NCBI GenBank assembly: GCA_009667805.1
Contig: CM019067.1
Location: 157,809,049-157,873,048, forward strand
DNA from: Leptobrachium leishanense
Lineage: Eukaryota > Chordata > Amphibia > Anura > Megophryidae
Reading direction: 5' to 3'
Length of the DNA: 64,000 nt
Below the pieces are notes generated by a model. That model saw only the letters and a list, made by a program, of their open reading frames with translations, made no database searches and was not told the origin of the DNA. Below are positions 21,247 to 33,195 of the stretch, piece after piece. The position numbers and the translations under genes are program-made. Positions within the stretch are counted from its first letter, which is position 1, and the number at the start of each line of letters is the position of its first letter.

Positions 21247-21248
21247 TA

Positions 21249-22141
21249 CAGGGTTATTCAGAGAGGTTCAAAATGTGGCCGATATGTAACCGGACACTGA
21301 ATTTCAACGAACGGGGACATTTCGGGGCCATTCGGCTATTCAGAGAGCAGGCAATTCGCCAAATTCTGGCGAATTGCCTGCACGTACGGTGCCTGTTTGA
21401 AGACAGTGAAATCCCCCATAGAGAAGCAATGGTTCGTCTATTTAGAGAACACTGAACAGCTGAGGAATGCCAGTGAAATGCCCTGCCTGCCGTTCAGTGG
21501 TTTCATTCATCAGGCGAATCCCATAGGCTTCAATGTTAAAAATATTCCAGTTTTAATTCAATATCTAATAAACCGTTAATATTTTATTCTGCAGTAAAAA
21601 GTCTCTATATTTTTAGATTTTTTTTAGGATCTTTTAGGCATTTTGTGGGATTGTTTTGTCAAAAAAAATTCTCAATTTTTTTTCTTAAATTTTTTGTTTT
21701 TTTGTTTTTCTGTAACAGACCTTTTTATTATCATTAATTGGATCTTATATGTAAATTCCAGACATTTTTATTCAGTAGTTTTTTTGCAAACAGCGTTTCA
21801 AATTTCAAACTTTCAAGCAAGCAGTTAGTGTTTTTTTTCCACCCTGTTCGTCTGCTAGTCGGCTTTTTCCGGCGGCTGCTCAGCGTGTGATCGGCGGCTG
21901 CTCAGATTTTTCTGGCGTGCTCGGCTTGGTTTTTGCAGCGGTGTCTGCGGGTTTTCGGTGAGTGTTCGGTGAGTGCTCTGCGGGTTTGCGGCGAGTATTC
22001 CCTGCACTACGGGGGCCCTGCGGTGCTTGCTGAATACACCGCAGGGTCGGCAAACTAGGAATCGCCGAATCGACCCGAAGTGCAGGGTACGAAAAGTCAC
22101 CAAACGTGCGGTGACTTTTCGGATCTCTCTGAATAACCCTG
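21249..22141. mobile_element. CAGGGTTATTC-family MITE, complete
   Basis: Begins CAGGGTTATTCAGAGAG and ends with its inverse CTCTCTGAATAACCCTG, flanked by TA on both sides (21,247-21,248 and 22,142-22,143). The 893-bp interior has GC-rich arms and a T-rich centre and is an inverted relative of 33,196-34,113 and 37,252-38,096. TA duplications and the end sequence point to the Tc1/mariner superfamily. No transposase. Confidence 0.8.
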
Positions 22142-22485
22142 TATGTATTTGATTAGCTGACATTGTTAAATATATTTATTTCATTTACAGTTTCATACTT
22201 TTCAAATATCTAAGTACAATTATTTCCACTTTATACAATTATTTGCATCTTTGTATTTTGTTATTAGTCATTTTTCACAGTCATCACAGAAAGACTACCT
22301 TGATGTTTCAAGTGCTAGGAATTTCACAAACATGAATCCGACCCAGATTATTTCACTCTGCCCACAATGTTACATAATTTCAAGAAGCCGATCTTTATAA
22401 ATTTGTCCAAAACTATATTTTAAGTAGGGTAACATATAATTTTATGGATTATAATAATTATGAAACATTATATATGCATTGATCA

Positions 22486-24056
22486 GCCACAACACTAAAA
22501 CCACTGACAGGTGGAGGGAATAAGATTGATTATATTTTTACGATGGCCCCTTTCAAGGGGTGCAATATATTAGGCAGCAAATGAACAGTTAGGGCCAAAT
22601 TACAATCCTAGAAGTAAAACGGGGGCCCTAGGGAGGAAAAACTGCGCCCGCAGTTTTCCCCCTAGCGTGCCCGTTTTACCGCAAGATTACAATGCAGGTG
22701 CTAAAAAAGCTGCCTGCATTGTTTGCGGGCGCTAAACCCTGGGATGCGCGCGGCAGTGCTAAGCGCATCCGCTCGCATCCTCTCAATGGAGTCCATAGGA
22801 CTCCATTGAAGCGAACACCAGTGGTCACATGACCAGCCAGATCTAACCTTGCGAGATCCGGCCGGTCAGCATAGTGATACGCAGGGGGAGTCTGGGGGGA
22901 CTTTTCCCCCTAGTCTCTCCCTGCTCCCGCCGGACTGAGGAGGCAGACAGAGCCACGGTCCTTGCCGTGGAACAGGAGGTGAGTATCTTGATTTTTTTGG
23001 GGGGGTTTCTGGATGGTGCTAACGGATTCTGCAGAAGCTTTTTGTTAACCGCGGCCGGACGTTAATCAGCGTTAGGACTTTGTAATCCTAATGCTGATTA
23101 ACACTTTGCGCTCCCCATGTTAAGTATAGGGAGCACAAAGTACAGTAACCTCGTGCTGAAAAGCGCAAGATATCAAACGCTATCAAAAGATCACTTAACC
23201 CGTTAGCGTTTGGATTGTAATATGTGTAAACTACTTGGGCTAATGTTAATGCTCACGCAGGTGAGCGCTAACGTTAGCACTTAGTACGTAACTTGGCCCT
23301 TAGTTTTTGAATTACACTTGTTGAAATCAGAAAAAAAAGTCGGAGCGACTTTGACAAGGGCCACATAGTAATGGCTAGATGATTTGGGTCAGAGCATCTC
23401 TAAAAAAAGCAAGTTGTGGTATTCGTGGTGTGCAGTGATTAGTACCTACCAAAAGTGGTTCCAGGGAGGACAATTGGTGAACCAGTGCCTGGGTCATGGG
23501 TGCCCAAGGCTCATTAATTCATGTGAGGAGTGAAAGATAGCCATTTGGTCCTATCAGACAATAAGCTACCATTGCTCAAATTGATCAAAAACGTAATGCT
23601 GACTGTGATAGAAAGATGTCAGAACACACATGGCACCAAACACCTACCAAGAGATTGTTGCAGACCATGTATACCATGTATACCCCTTCATGGCATTGGT
23701 GTTCCCAGGTGGCAATGGCCTCTTTTGGGATAATGCAAACTGCAAATAATTGTTCAGGATTTGAGTATCATGACAAAGATTCAAGGTGTTGCCTTGGTCT
23801 CCAAATTCTCTATATTACAATCCGATTGAGCATCTGTGGGATGTGCTGGAACAACAAATCCCATCCATGGAGGCCCCACATCACAAGTTGCAGGATTTAA
23901 ACTATCTGCTGGTAATTTCTTGGAGCCAGAAAACGCAAGACACAATTAAAGGTAGTGAGAAGTCTATGCCTTGGTGTAGCAGAGCTGTTTTGGCTGCACG
24001 AGTGGGACCTACATGTTATTAGGCAGGTGGTTTTAAAGTAATGGCTGATTAGTGTA
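22486..24056 (+). mobile_element. Tc1/mariner-type relic with nested element
   Basis: Ends are TGATCAGCCACAACACTAAA and, inverted, ACTAATCAGCCATTACTTTA. The decayed interior keeps recognisable transposase pieces on the plus strand: GCGACTTTGACAAGGGCC, CTACCAAAAGTGGTTCC, and CCGATTGAGCATCTGTGGGA, which encodes the catalytic PIEHLWD segment. Frames are broken repeatedly and a large part of the catalytic core is missing. A 708-bp Harbinger-like element sits inside. Confidence 0.75.
22592..23299. mobile_element. Harbinger-like MITE nested in the mariner relic
   Basis: Ends GGGCCAAATTACAAT and, inverted, GGGCCAAGTTACGTAC. Flanked by TTA at 22,589-22,591 and 23,300-23,302; removing it restores ACAGTTAGTTTTTG. 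708 bp, with GC-rich hairpin-forming stretches (GGAGTCCATAGGACTCC at about 22,788). It is the longer relative of 8,229-8,542. Confidence 0.82.
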
Positions 24057-24926
24057 TATGTGGCGAGGTAGAATATTAATGATATATTTATAAATTCGGA
24101 TCCCTTTATTTTGTTAACATGAAACATTTGATCTTGCACCTATTGCTACTATTAACTCCTTCACATTCAAAGTCGAGTTATCTCAATTTTGCACACATTG
24201 AAAAGCACTCCATCTTATCAAAACATAATTTTCCTATCTTTTTTAAAGCAGGATTTTTTTGCCCCTGTGGATAAATCAAATCAATTGCCTTATCTCTCTC
24301 TAGTCACCCTGGAGAGAGATAAAACAAGCTGCAAATAGCAGCCCCGATACTCACTGTTGTACAGGGATAGGATTCAGGGGGTTATAATGACTGAAAATAC
24401 AAGGTGTTATCTGTACTGTACCATTACTGTACAGATATTATTTTTATATTCTATTGTTATATTTTTGGAAGCTGCATTGCTAATAATCTCATTGTGATCA
24501 CTACAAATCCCCATAAGCAGGAGAACTGACCAGTTTTATTATTTATCTTTATCACAGTCACAGTATTTGACACAAAGGTTATTTCTGCCCATATGCTGAT
24601 AATGCAGACTCGTGTAACATTGTGTGAGACAGCGGACACCATCTTGACTTAAGAATCTTTCATTACAACAATATTTATGTAAAGGATAAACAAATAAAAA
24701 TTAAAAATGAGCAAATTTACATATTTAAAATTTTAACGATCTCAGAACAACAGTCTCTGCAAAGTTTCCATTTTACCCTATATTTAATTGTTATCTTTGC
24801 ATACTTTGTTTCAAATAAATGTTATGATAAACAAATTTCAACAAAAAGTGATTAAGGAGCATGCATCACTTTTCTACTATAGTCATTGGACCGTACGTGG
24901 ATGTGGACACCCTGCTTGAGGTGCCT
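24057..24926. other. No supported gene
   Basis: AT-rich sequence. The last ~70 bp before 24,926 are the left part of the repeat into which the LINE inserted (its continuation is at 32,140). Confidence 0.5.
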
Positions 24927-24941
24927 AGAAAAGTATTTGTT

Positions 24942-26042
24942 GGGGGGCGTGGCTTGGCGCCGAGCGGAGCAGACGTGCCTGGGGAGAGCTCCCACCAAAC
25001 GTCGCACGAACCCGCTTTTAAAAGCTAATTTTACCACCCCACCGGCGCCAACAGCATACATCTCACACCCGAGATCACGGTGAAGTCGATCACAACAACG
25101 TGAAACCCTAAGTCGCGGGAGAGGCGCCTCCGGAGGAACAAAGGCCTACGCCACGTGGGAAGCCTAGCTGGGGAGTGCTGCGGCCGCGCCGTTTGCGGCT
25201 CTCAGGGCCGCAACCTTTGAGGTAACCCTTGGGGCACGAACCGACACTAAGGGCCGCAGATTCACCTTTACCCCGCCGCAGCACTCTACCCCGACGCAGG
25301 GCATAACAACAGCCTTGCGCGGGGGCCACACATACCGACCATCGGAGGGGAGAAAGCGACACTGCCTTAAAGGCACGTCAGAGACCCCCTGCTGCTTCAC
25401 GGGGCGGGGGAGTCAGAATCCGCAGAGGCCCATATGAACCCTCATTCGCAGCGCAGACGATATCAGGAGCTGGGAGACCTGGCGGAGCTGGCAGCGGCAG
25501 CGGGCGGCCGCGTCTTCCACCGGCTCCGAGGAAACCAGAGCAACTTCCGCAGGGGCAGCCTCTACAACACCCGAGCACGGCCCCCAGCTGACATCTAAGG
25601 GTCTTGGGAGACACAGGAGCCCTGAACCCCCCCCTTCCGGGAGCCCGGAGGAGCGCTTCTTGCCGCCGGAGGAAATTCGGACCCAGACGCGGCGGCCATC
25701 TTGGAGGCCCTCGTGGGTGCCGGCGGCTGACCGATCTCGGGGACTGCGTCCCCGCACCGCGCAGACCCGAATTGCTGGTCCACGAAGGAACAGAGGTGGG
25801 AGCACACCGACCAGCGCCCGCTCCCCCCCCCTTTTTTTTTTTTTTTCTTCTTAAACCGAGGCCTAATAAAGGGACCGGAGAAGCGAGCTCTCCTCGCCCC
25901 CGCCGTCCTCGAAGAGCTGCACCAGAACCTAGAGAGCCAGAAACAGGAGCCGCGGCTTGCGCGCAGAAAATAATGGCTGCCTGAACCCGGAGCTCCGCCG
26001 AGTCGACCCGCTCAAACCCTTCTGCACCCCACAGGTAACGCG
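24942..26042 (+). promoter_or_regulatory. LINE 5' UTR, CpG-rich
   Basis: Starts GGGGGGCGTGGCTTGGCGCC and is far richer in CG than its surroundings. L1-type LINEs carry their promoter internally in this position. It contains a pyrimidine run of C then T (about 25,827-25,850). No reading frame here resembles a known protein. Confidence 0.65.
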
Positions 26043-27113
26043 ATGGGTAAGCCCCGCCGGCCACCAGCCACTCCTGGCACCTCCGAGAACATCGGGGACC
26101 CACAAACCTGCACAATGAGACAGTTCCTGACCCCTCTCACAGACGCTACGCAGGCGCCCATGCGGGACAAAATGGCGGCGACCCCCGCGTCCTCGGCCCC
26201 TAGCTCTCCCACAAGATCAAATGGATCCTGGGACTTCCCGCCGGAGCTTCACCAGCTATTAAGCTCATTACCCACCAAGGCTGATCTGGCTGCTTCTACC
26301 TCGGGCCTTCAGGAATCGCTTCTTGCTGAGATTAGGGGCCTGCGCAAGGAGCTCGGCAGCTTGCAGCATCGGGTACAGCATGTGGAGACCACGCAGGCTC
26401 AACAATCTGAGACACTGACGATACACACTTCCTCACTACAATCTCAAAATCAGATCTTACAGACTATGGCACGTCATTTAGAAGACCTGGAAAATAGAGG
26501 ACGCCGAAACAACATACGGGTGAGAGGCCTCCCTGAACTGGAGCAGTCACCATCAGATTTAAAGAACACCTTGCTTCGCTTATTTAACGGTCTCATCCAA
26601 CGTAACCTTGATGCGGAGATCGAATTTGAACGCCTCCACAGAGCTCTACGCCCTAAAGGCCCTCCAGGCACCCCGCCGAGAGATGTGGTCTGCTGTCTCC
26701 TGAGACACACTGTTAAAGAGGAAATCATGGAAGCGGCCAGACGATCCCGCACTATAATATTCGACGATGTAAGCATCTCTTTATTTCAAGACCTGTCGCC
26801 AGCGACCCTACAATCTAGGCGTCTCCTACGCCCCCTCACAGCAGCCTTGCAGGAACGGCGCATTGCCTATAAGTGGCTATTCCCATTCGGCTTGCAGACC
26901 CGTACAGATGATGGCCTTCTAACATTACGCTCGGAGCTCGACCTACCGGCCTTCCTGGAAGCCCTCGCACTACCCAAGGACGTGTTGCCTACATGGCCGG
27001 ACTTGACACAAATGTACACTCCATCATTTGGAGCCCCTTCGCGAACCCAGAGGCCTCGCCGCCGCAGATATTCGTCGACCCGGACTACGATGCCCTCTGA
27101 CACTCAAAATTGA
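26043..27113 (+). CDS. LINE ORF1 protein, 356 aa, intact
   Basis: Residues about 1-75 are a Pro/Ser/Thr-rich N-terminus. About 80-150 form a coiled coil with heptad-like Leu spacing (LLAEIRGLRKELGSLQHRVQ). This leads into DLENRGRRNNIRVRGLPE at about 150-165, the signature start of the L1 ORF1p RRM. The C-terminal domain follows (EFERLHRALRPKGPPG, then a segment ending LQERRIAYKWLFPFGL). Such proteins trimerise, bind the element's RNA and act as chaperones in its RNP. The ATG at 26,043 is chosen because the frame is open from there to TGA at 27,111-27,113. No stops or shifts interrupt it, in contrast to ORF2. Confidence 0.88.
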   Translation: MGKPRRPPATPGTSENIGDPQTCTMRQFLTPLTDATQAPMRDKMAATPASSAPSSPTRSNGSWDFPPELHQLLSSLPTKADLAASTSGLQESLLAEIRGLRKELGSLQHRVQHVETTQAQQSETLTIHTSSLQSQNQILQTMARHLEDLENRGRRNNIRVRGLPELEQSPSDLKNTLLRLFNGLIQRNLDAEIEFERLHRALRPKGPPGTPPRDVVCCLLRHTVKEEIMEAARRSRTIIFDDVSISLFQDLSPATLQSRRLLRPLTAALQERRIAYKWLFPFGLQTRTDDGLLTLRSELDLPAFLEALALPKDVLPTWPDLTQMYTPSFGAPSRTQRPRRRRYSSTRTTMPSDTQN

Positions 27114-27851
27114 TGACTCCCGCCTAGCTGCTGAACAGGCCGGTCCTAGTTACAGGATGTAACCGCCGCCATAGAGGGCCCCAGAGACCTCGACAGCATG
27201 ACTCCTATCACCGCAAGACTATCACGGTCCTGGGGACCCCGGTGATATTCACGTTTGTCGCCTGACCTGCCCTCCCTTTACCCACCGGCAGTCCACACGC
27301 TGGATCTTGCGGGATGCTTGTAACCTTGGGGTAGCCTACTAATGGTGACCCCTCCTGCATACCGTTCTTGTGGAGACCCCGGATCCTCCTGAGGACTACT
27401 TCTCATATCCATTTCCCGACTTTACCTCGGCCACAACACAGGACAGGTTACTTTATTGGTTGCTTGGATGTATATTTATATGTTTTATAGCTATACGGGT
27501 CTTCACCCCGGTGGTTGCTTATCCGGCACTACATGCCATGGATGGTGGCATATCATACGCTGAGCGGGCGACTCGGCCCTGGCTCTTTTTTCTTTTTAAT
27601 CTGGTTTACTGTTTTTGTTTGATTTACCACTGTTTTATTTAACTTCGTTAGCACATTGTTTTTTGTATAATCGGTTGCTCTCTGCGGCTGCTCGCTCCTG
27701 CCCCTGAGATAGCGCCTGTGTACAGAATAGTGTGACACGCACTCGCTCCCCGCCGCGCGCGGCGTGCTCTTGTCTCACTAAGGCGCATACTCCTTGTTTC
27801 CCTAACCCCCCCCCCCACCATCGGCGCTCACCTACCCCTCCTGTCGGTAAT
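27114..27851 (+). other. Inter-ORF spacer of the LINE
   Basis: 737 bp without a recognisable domain. A 90-codon open frame at 27,370-27,642 has hydrophobic stretches but no family resemblance, and is probably chance. Long spacers between ORF1 and ORF2 imply internal reinitiation for ORF2. Confidence 0.5.
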
Positions 27852-30800
27852 ATGGCCACAAAGACCAGACCTATTAAAATCCTCACGATAAATGCTAGGG
27901 GCCTGAACATACCAGAAAAAAGGCACATAGCCCTTCGGGACTTCAGATCTAATCGCGCGGACGTGGTTCTTTTACAAGAGACTCACTTTGCAGCAGACGG
28001 GGCACCATGTCTGCGAGATCGGAAGTTCCCGACTGGTTACTTCAGTAATTCCTCCGCAGGCAAAGTGTGTGGCACAGCTATTCTCTTTTCTAGGGATTTC
28101 CCCCTTAATGTCACAGACTCAAAATTGGACCGAGACGGCCGTTACACATTCGTCAAAGGGGAAATTGGAGGGCAAACATACACCTTCGCATCTATATATC
28201 TGCCAAATAGGAACCAACACAAAGTATTACGCCTCTTGCTGGGAGCCCTAGCGGATTTCCAGGAAGGTATTGTCCTCATTGGAGGGGACATTAACCTCCC
28301 ACTCGATGCGAAACTAGACACATCCAGGGGATCCACTAGTGTCCCGCACTCAGTTCTACGACAGACCCACTCAGCGCTTCACTCGCACCGTTTGGTAGAT
28401 TGCTGGCGTGCCGTCCACCCCACCACGCGGGACTATACTTTACAGCACGCCACACCAATCTTACTCGAGATTAGACTGTTTGTTTCTACCTTTTGGCTAC
28501 CTCCACCTCTTAGACACAGTGAAAATAGGCCCGATGACATGGTCTGACCATCACCCAGTCCTACTCACACTTGCCTCTCCCCTAGTACGCCCTAAAGATA
28601 GAACCTGGCGACTGAATGAAACACTACTCAACGACCCCATAGTTACACAGGGCACACTCCAGACCCTACAGAACTATTTCACCGACAACTCCTCTCCAGA
28701 CACCTCCCCTCAAATAGTATGGGAAGCGCATAAGGCCGTGATCCGAGGCTACCTGATACAACAGGGTTCCATAAAGAAAAAGCAATACAACACCCAGAGG
28801 GACGCGCTGCTCTGCCGCATCCAGGTGCTGGAAGAGTCCCATAAGCTTTATATGGACGACACTGTCTATGCAGAGCTTCTGGAGCTTCGCACCGAATTAA
28901 GCTCGCTACTGAACAAGACTGCTCAAAAAGCTTTCCTCACTACTCGCCGTGTTTATTATGAACACGGCAACAAATGCGGACGGCTATTGGCACGAGCACT
29001 CAAAGCTCACAGGGAGAAGCTGTATATCTCTAAATTGCGAAACCCACAGGGCAAGCCCGTCACACTACCGCAGGACATGCTTTCCCTACTCCGAGAACAT
29101 TTCACGGAACTCTATAATCTCCCCACGGATCATCGCCCCTCTTCCTCTGATTCCATAGGTAAATTTGTGGACATGCACACACACACCAAATTAACCCCGC
29201 TCACGCGGGAAGCTTTAGACTCCCCTTAACGGTGGAAGAACTCCAAAATGCCGTTAAGCTGACCCCTACGGGCAAGACACCAGGTCCGGACGGCCTATCC
29301 CTTCGTTATTACAAGACATTCCTCCCCACCCTGGCACCGGCTTGGTTACAGGCATTTAATACCCTGACACAACACCACCGCGTTTTGCCACCCCAATCGC
29401 TCTCCGCCACTATTACATTAATACCTAAACCTGACAAAGACCATGACCTATGCGCTAGCTTTCGGCCCATATCACTATTGAACCAAGACTTGAAGCTCTT
29501 CGCCAAAGCACTCGCCCTGCGAATAGCCCGTCACATCCCAAATTTAGTTCACCCGGACCAGACGGGATTTATACCTGGGAGAGAGGCCAGAGATAACACA
29601 GTCAGGGCACTAAATCTCATTCATGTGGCCGCCAAATCTCGATCTGATCCCTCCCTGTTACTATCCACGATGCCGAAAAAGCCTTCGACAGGGTCAGCTG
29701 GCCTTATCTGTTTTCCACCCTTCGACAGATGGGTTTTGGCTCCAACATGCTAGCATGGATTGGTTCCCTCTATGCAGACCCTACAGCACGTATCAACCTA
29801 AATGGCACCCTCACCACCCCTTTTCATATCCGAAATGGCACCAGACAGGGATGCCCTCTCTCACCTCTACTTTTCGCAATCTCACTCGAACCCCTTTTGC
29901 ACGCAATCCGAACTAACCCCTCGATTCACGGCATTGAGGTGGCGGGTCACCGGCATAAAGTGGCGGCGTATGCCGATGACCTGTTATTCTTTATCCGCCA
30001 GCCATTGATCTCTCTCCCTGCCCTCACCTCTTTACTACGAGAATTTGGCTCTTTAAGCAATTATAAAATTAACATGACTAAATCAGAAATTTTAGGACTG
30101 TCTGTCCCCCCCCCAATGCGCGCTCAGCTACAAGCCTCATTCCCCTTCCGATGGTGCAAATCCTCACTTAAATACTTAGGCATTTCCCTCACCGCAGATA
30201 CATCTGACCTATATCAGGCAAACTACCTCCCACTGCTGCACAGCATCACAGCTGACCTCACCAAATGGGCTTTTCCTCATGTAACGTGGTTCGGACGCAT
30301 TAACGTCCTCAAAATGAACATACTCCCACGCCTGCTGTACTTGTTCCAGACTCTACCAATAGCCGTACCCACTTTATTCTTCAGGTCCCTGCAATCTAAA
30401 TTTACCACATTTGTCTGGAATAATCACAGACCACGGCTCAGATTTGAGTTGCTCACCGCATCCAAATCCGCAGGTGGACTGGCACTACCCCATGCCCGCC
30501 GCTACTACCAAGCTGCACACTTGTTGCGCATACTTGAGTGGACTTCGGGCGCAGACACCAAGCTATGGATCCCTCTGGAACGCACACTGGCAGATGCCCC
30601 ACTGGCTTCCCTTCCCTGGCTAAACGGCACAAATGCTACATACCGAGTCACCCACCACCCTACTATCTCAGCTACACTCCGCACCTGGAGGACGTTACAA
30701 AACTCTACCAAGATTGCCCCAAGGCCGTCACCCCTCCTCCGGTATGTTACCTACCCGCATTCTCCCGGAGGCTAATCACAACTGAACAAATGCAGGCACC

Positions 30801-31545
30801 TCATTGTATACGGGCATCTAACTTCATTGACGGCAACACCTTTAAGTCCCCTGAGGACATTCCACTGCCCTGGCCACAGTCTTTCCTGACCAAATTTCAT
30901 TTACATCGGCTTACGGCCTACATGCGTTCATTAGCCCCCCCACTTCAATTCACCCGTTCTCTTACCCTATTTGAAACCCTAGCCCAGAGAAAACATCCTC
31001 CGCCCCATGGTATATCGGTTATGTACGGGCTGTTGCAATCCCTCACAAACCCCATACCCTCATATCGGTCCAAATGGGAGGAAGACCTCCAGCTGTCCTT
31101 CACGGAGGAGGAATGGGACCAAATCACCCTACTCACCACGTCCTGCTCCATCGCCACCAAATCCCAGGAAACGGCCTACAAACTCCTATCTAGGTGGTAC
31201 TGCCCGCCTAAAAGGCTGGCAATGTTTGACCCCAAGCATAACGGCTCCTGCTGGAAATGCAGGGCGCCACAGGCGGACCTACTCCACATGTGGTGGTCTT
31301 GCCCGTTGCTCCAACCATACTGGCAAGCTGTCCACAGCACCATTTGCAAGGTCTCAGAACCCCCCCCGGACTTCACACCGGCAGCTATGTTATTGCTTCA
31401 CACACCTATGGAACACACTGATTACAAACGCACGCTTGAAATACGTTTATTAAATGCGGCCAAGGCTGTGTTGCCCCGTCATTGGAAGACCCCTAATGTT
31501 CCCACCATACGCGAATGGCTTCAGGAGGTACATAACACCCAATGA
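27852..31545 (+). pseudogene. LINE ORF2: endonuclease, RT, C-terminal zinc motif; frameshifted
   Basis: Starts MATKTRPIKILTINARGLN at 27,852, an L1-type endonuclease with VVLLQETHF, GGDINLPLD and, after a frameshift near 28,440, SYSRLDCLFLP and MTWSDHHPVLL. A second frameshift near 29,225 leads to the RT: TPGPDGLSLRYYK, FRPISLLNQDLKLFAKALA, QTGFIPGR. A third, near 29,668, precedes DAEKAFDRVSW (motif A). Then come GTRQGCPLSPLLF and YADDLLFF with the catalytic aspartates, and SLKYLGISL. A fourth shift, near 30,730-30,770, gives the C-terminal part with a zinc-knuckle-like CWKCRAPQADLLHMWWSCP and the stop at 31,543-31,545. Key catalytic residues survive; the reading frame does not. Confidence 0.9.
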
Positions 31546-31976
31546 TTGAAGAACTAATACACAGTGCCTCAGGCACGAGCGCAGTCCATTTGCGCCGCTG
31601 GTTCTACTGGTCAGAGGCTCGCCCTCGTGTGTAAATAACATGCCCTACACAGTGTCCACCGACTCTCATGCTATCTTTAACCTGCCACCCCTACCCTCTC
31701 TTTCCCTTTACACGTTTTGAATATGTTTCATGTCTATATAATTCATACCTTTAGTTAACTTTTATATACTGTACGCTGTAAATTACATGCATAATACTGG
31801 ATTCCAAGTCACGCTTACACAAGTTACGCAGCTGTTACTTGTCGATCAACCCTGAATCCATAGTTACGAAGCGAATACCTGTCTTGGAGCAACTTACCCT
31901 ATGCTACTTTACTCACTCTGTTAAAAATTTATGAAACAATAAAAATTTATTACAATAAAAAAAAAACAAAAAAAAC
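31546..31976 (+). other. LINE 3' UTR with first poly(A)
   Basis: Contains two AATAAA signals (about 31,938 and 31,954) and an A-tract at about 31,956-31,976 that would be the normal 3' end of the element. Confidence 0.75.
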
Positions 31977-32099
31977 ACTGTTGCGGCTGGCGCAGCTGCA
32001 GGAGGGGACATAATGCTGACCATGGTTGGCCACCTGAGCCTAATTTTTCAATCAATTAATATATATGTATGTGGTTGTCATTAAAAGGCTTAGGACATG
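31977..32099 (+). other. Apparent 3'-transduced flank of the LINE
   Basis: Non-LINE sequence between two A-tracts but inside the 15-bp duplication. An ATTAAA at 32,080-32,085 lies about 15 bp before the second A-tract (from 32,100). It fits a transcript that ran past the LINE's own poly(A) site and used a downstream signal. Confidence 0.65.
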
Positions 32100-32139
32100 A
32101 AAAAAAAAAAAGAAAAAAAAAAAAAGAAAAGTATTTGTT

Positions 32140-32510
32140 ATGCTCTCCTGACGAGGTGAAACAAGGCCAAAACGATTGTCGGCGTGTTGTTCCTCTAGTG
32201 CAGAGGAGGCTGCTTTGGCATTTCAGCTCTGGCCACCCTTTTTGGGTGATAGACTGATTTGCATATAGTTCAGCCTCCTCTGTAATGTATCATCGAGCGA
32301 AAAGCTTCTGACACCTGAGTGGGGACCCACCGTTGAGCAGGCTACTTAATTTGTAGCCTGTTCTCAGGGCCCTCACAAACTCTGCTTAGTCATTGGTCTT
32401 GTTATGATGAAACAAAGGTGTGAGACACAGTAAAAACCTTTTGAGCTAGAGTCTTTCCCTTATTATAAGTATAGGAACTCACACTTACTGGCAAGTGTGA
32501 GTTGATCTAC
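32140..32510 (+). mobile_element. Repeat interrupted by the LINE, hammerhead-like motif
   Basis: Right part of the LINE's target. It contains CTCCTGACGAGGTGAAACAA followed by GGCCAAAACG, the order of a hammerhead core but with AAAA in place of GAAA. Further on are hairpins, for example the inverted pair AACTCACACTT / AAGTGTGAGTT at 32,478-32,502. The left part ends at 24,926. Possibly a Penelope-like or other retroelement remnant; no protein. Confidence 0.35.
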
Positions 32511-32827
32511 TGTACCACTGTCCAAAATGGTGTCATGGATAAAAGTCCCCCCAAAAACTTTGCTTAAGGCAGCTGAAACTAAAGCAAATAAAAAGTCAAT
32601 GCGTCTCCAACATGTGTGCAAACACACAAACAAATTTGAAATTGTAGAAAAACATGTTAGTCCACAAAAACTGCCATATCGAAAACTCCAAACCTGGATA
32701 ACTACTATCAGACCATTCACAGAACATAGTGAACAGAGGTCAAGGTTGTGTTAAACAGCAACAGATCTTAAGAAAATGTGTCTAAAATGTTAAGTCCATC
32801 TACATTGATTGCAGAAACTACACATGA

Positions 32828-33180
32828 GGCCCTATTACAATCTTCCCGTTAAAACGCTCGCGCAACGCGTGAATTTGTGCGCCAAGCGTTAAACGTTAAC
32901 ATGCGTAAATCACCGCTGGAATTACAATCCTCGCGCATTTTCTCATCCGTCGAGCAATAACGTGCGCAAACCGGATGCGCACAAATGCTCGCGCAGTACC
33001 GTTACATGCAGAAATCAGTGTGCGCACTGTTTTTTTCACACGATTCAGCCAATCAGAATTAAGAACCACAATTGTCTCACGTTAAGAAATTGGGCCTGCC
33101 AATTTCAATCTGAGCATTTATGCTGCAGCAATAATAAATGCACGCACAACTTCTCCATTTTATTGGTTTGTTTTTTAATT
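32828..33180. mobile_element. Half of a GGCxCTATTACA-family MITE
   Basis: Starts GGCCCTATTACAATC and shares CGATTCAGCCAATCAGAATT, AAGAACCACAATTGTCTC and TATGCTGCAGCAATAATAAA with the complete element at 50,746-51,462. It stops next to the element at 33,196. Confidence 0.65.
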
Positions 33181-33195
33181 CGTTTTTTTAAAAAT

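Larger units (their letters stand above)
24942..32124 (+). mobile_element. Full-length L1/Tx1-group LINE
   Basis: 7.18 kb, flanked by an exact 15-bp duplication AGAAAAGTATTTGTT (24,927-24,941 and 32,125-32,139). It contains a GC-rich 1.1-kb 5' UTR, ORF1, a 0.74-kb spacer, ORF2, a 3' UTR and poly(A). The AGAAAA start of the duplication fits the T-rich nick preference of L1 endonucleases. ORF1 is intact; ORF2 has at least four frameshifts, so the copy is dead for reverse transcription. Two A-tracts with 123 bp between them suggest a 3' transduction. L1 versus Tx1 is not resolved without a tree. Confidence 0.92.

Noticed and set aside
25108..26115. Long minus-strand frames (up to 245 codons) opposite the LINE 5' UTR
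   Set aside because: Antisense frames in GC-rich, stop-poor DNA; no known domain, and the plus strand has a clear LINE organisation.
27370..27642. Third small LINE protein between ORF1 and ORF2
   Set aside because: It is hydrophobic but resembles no known LINE product, and it sits in a normally non-coding spacer.
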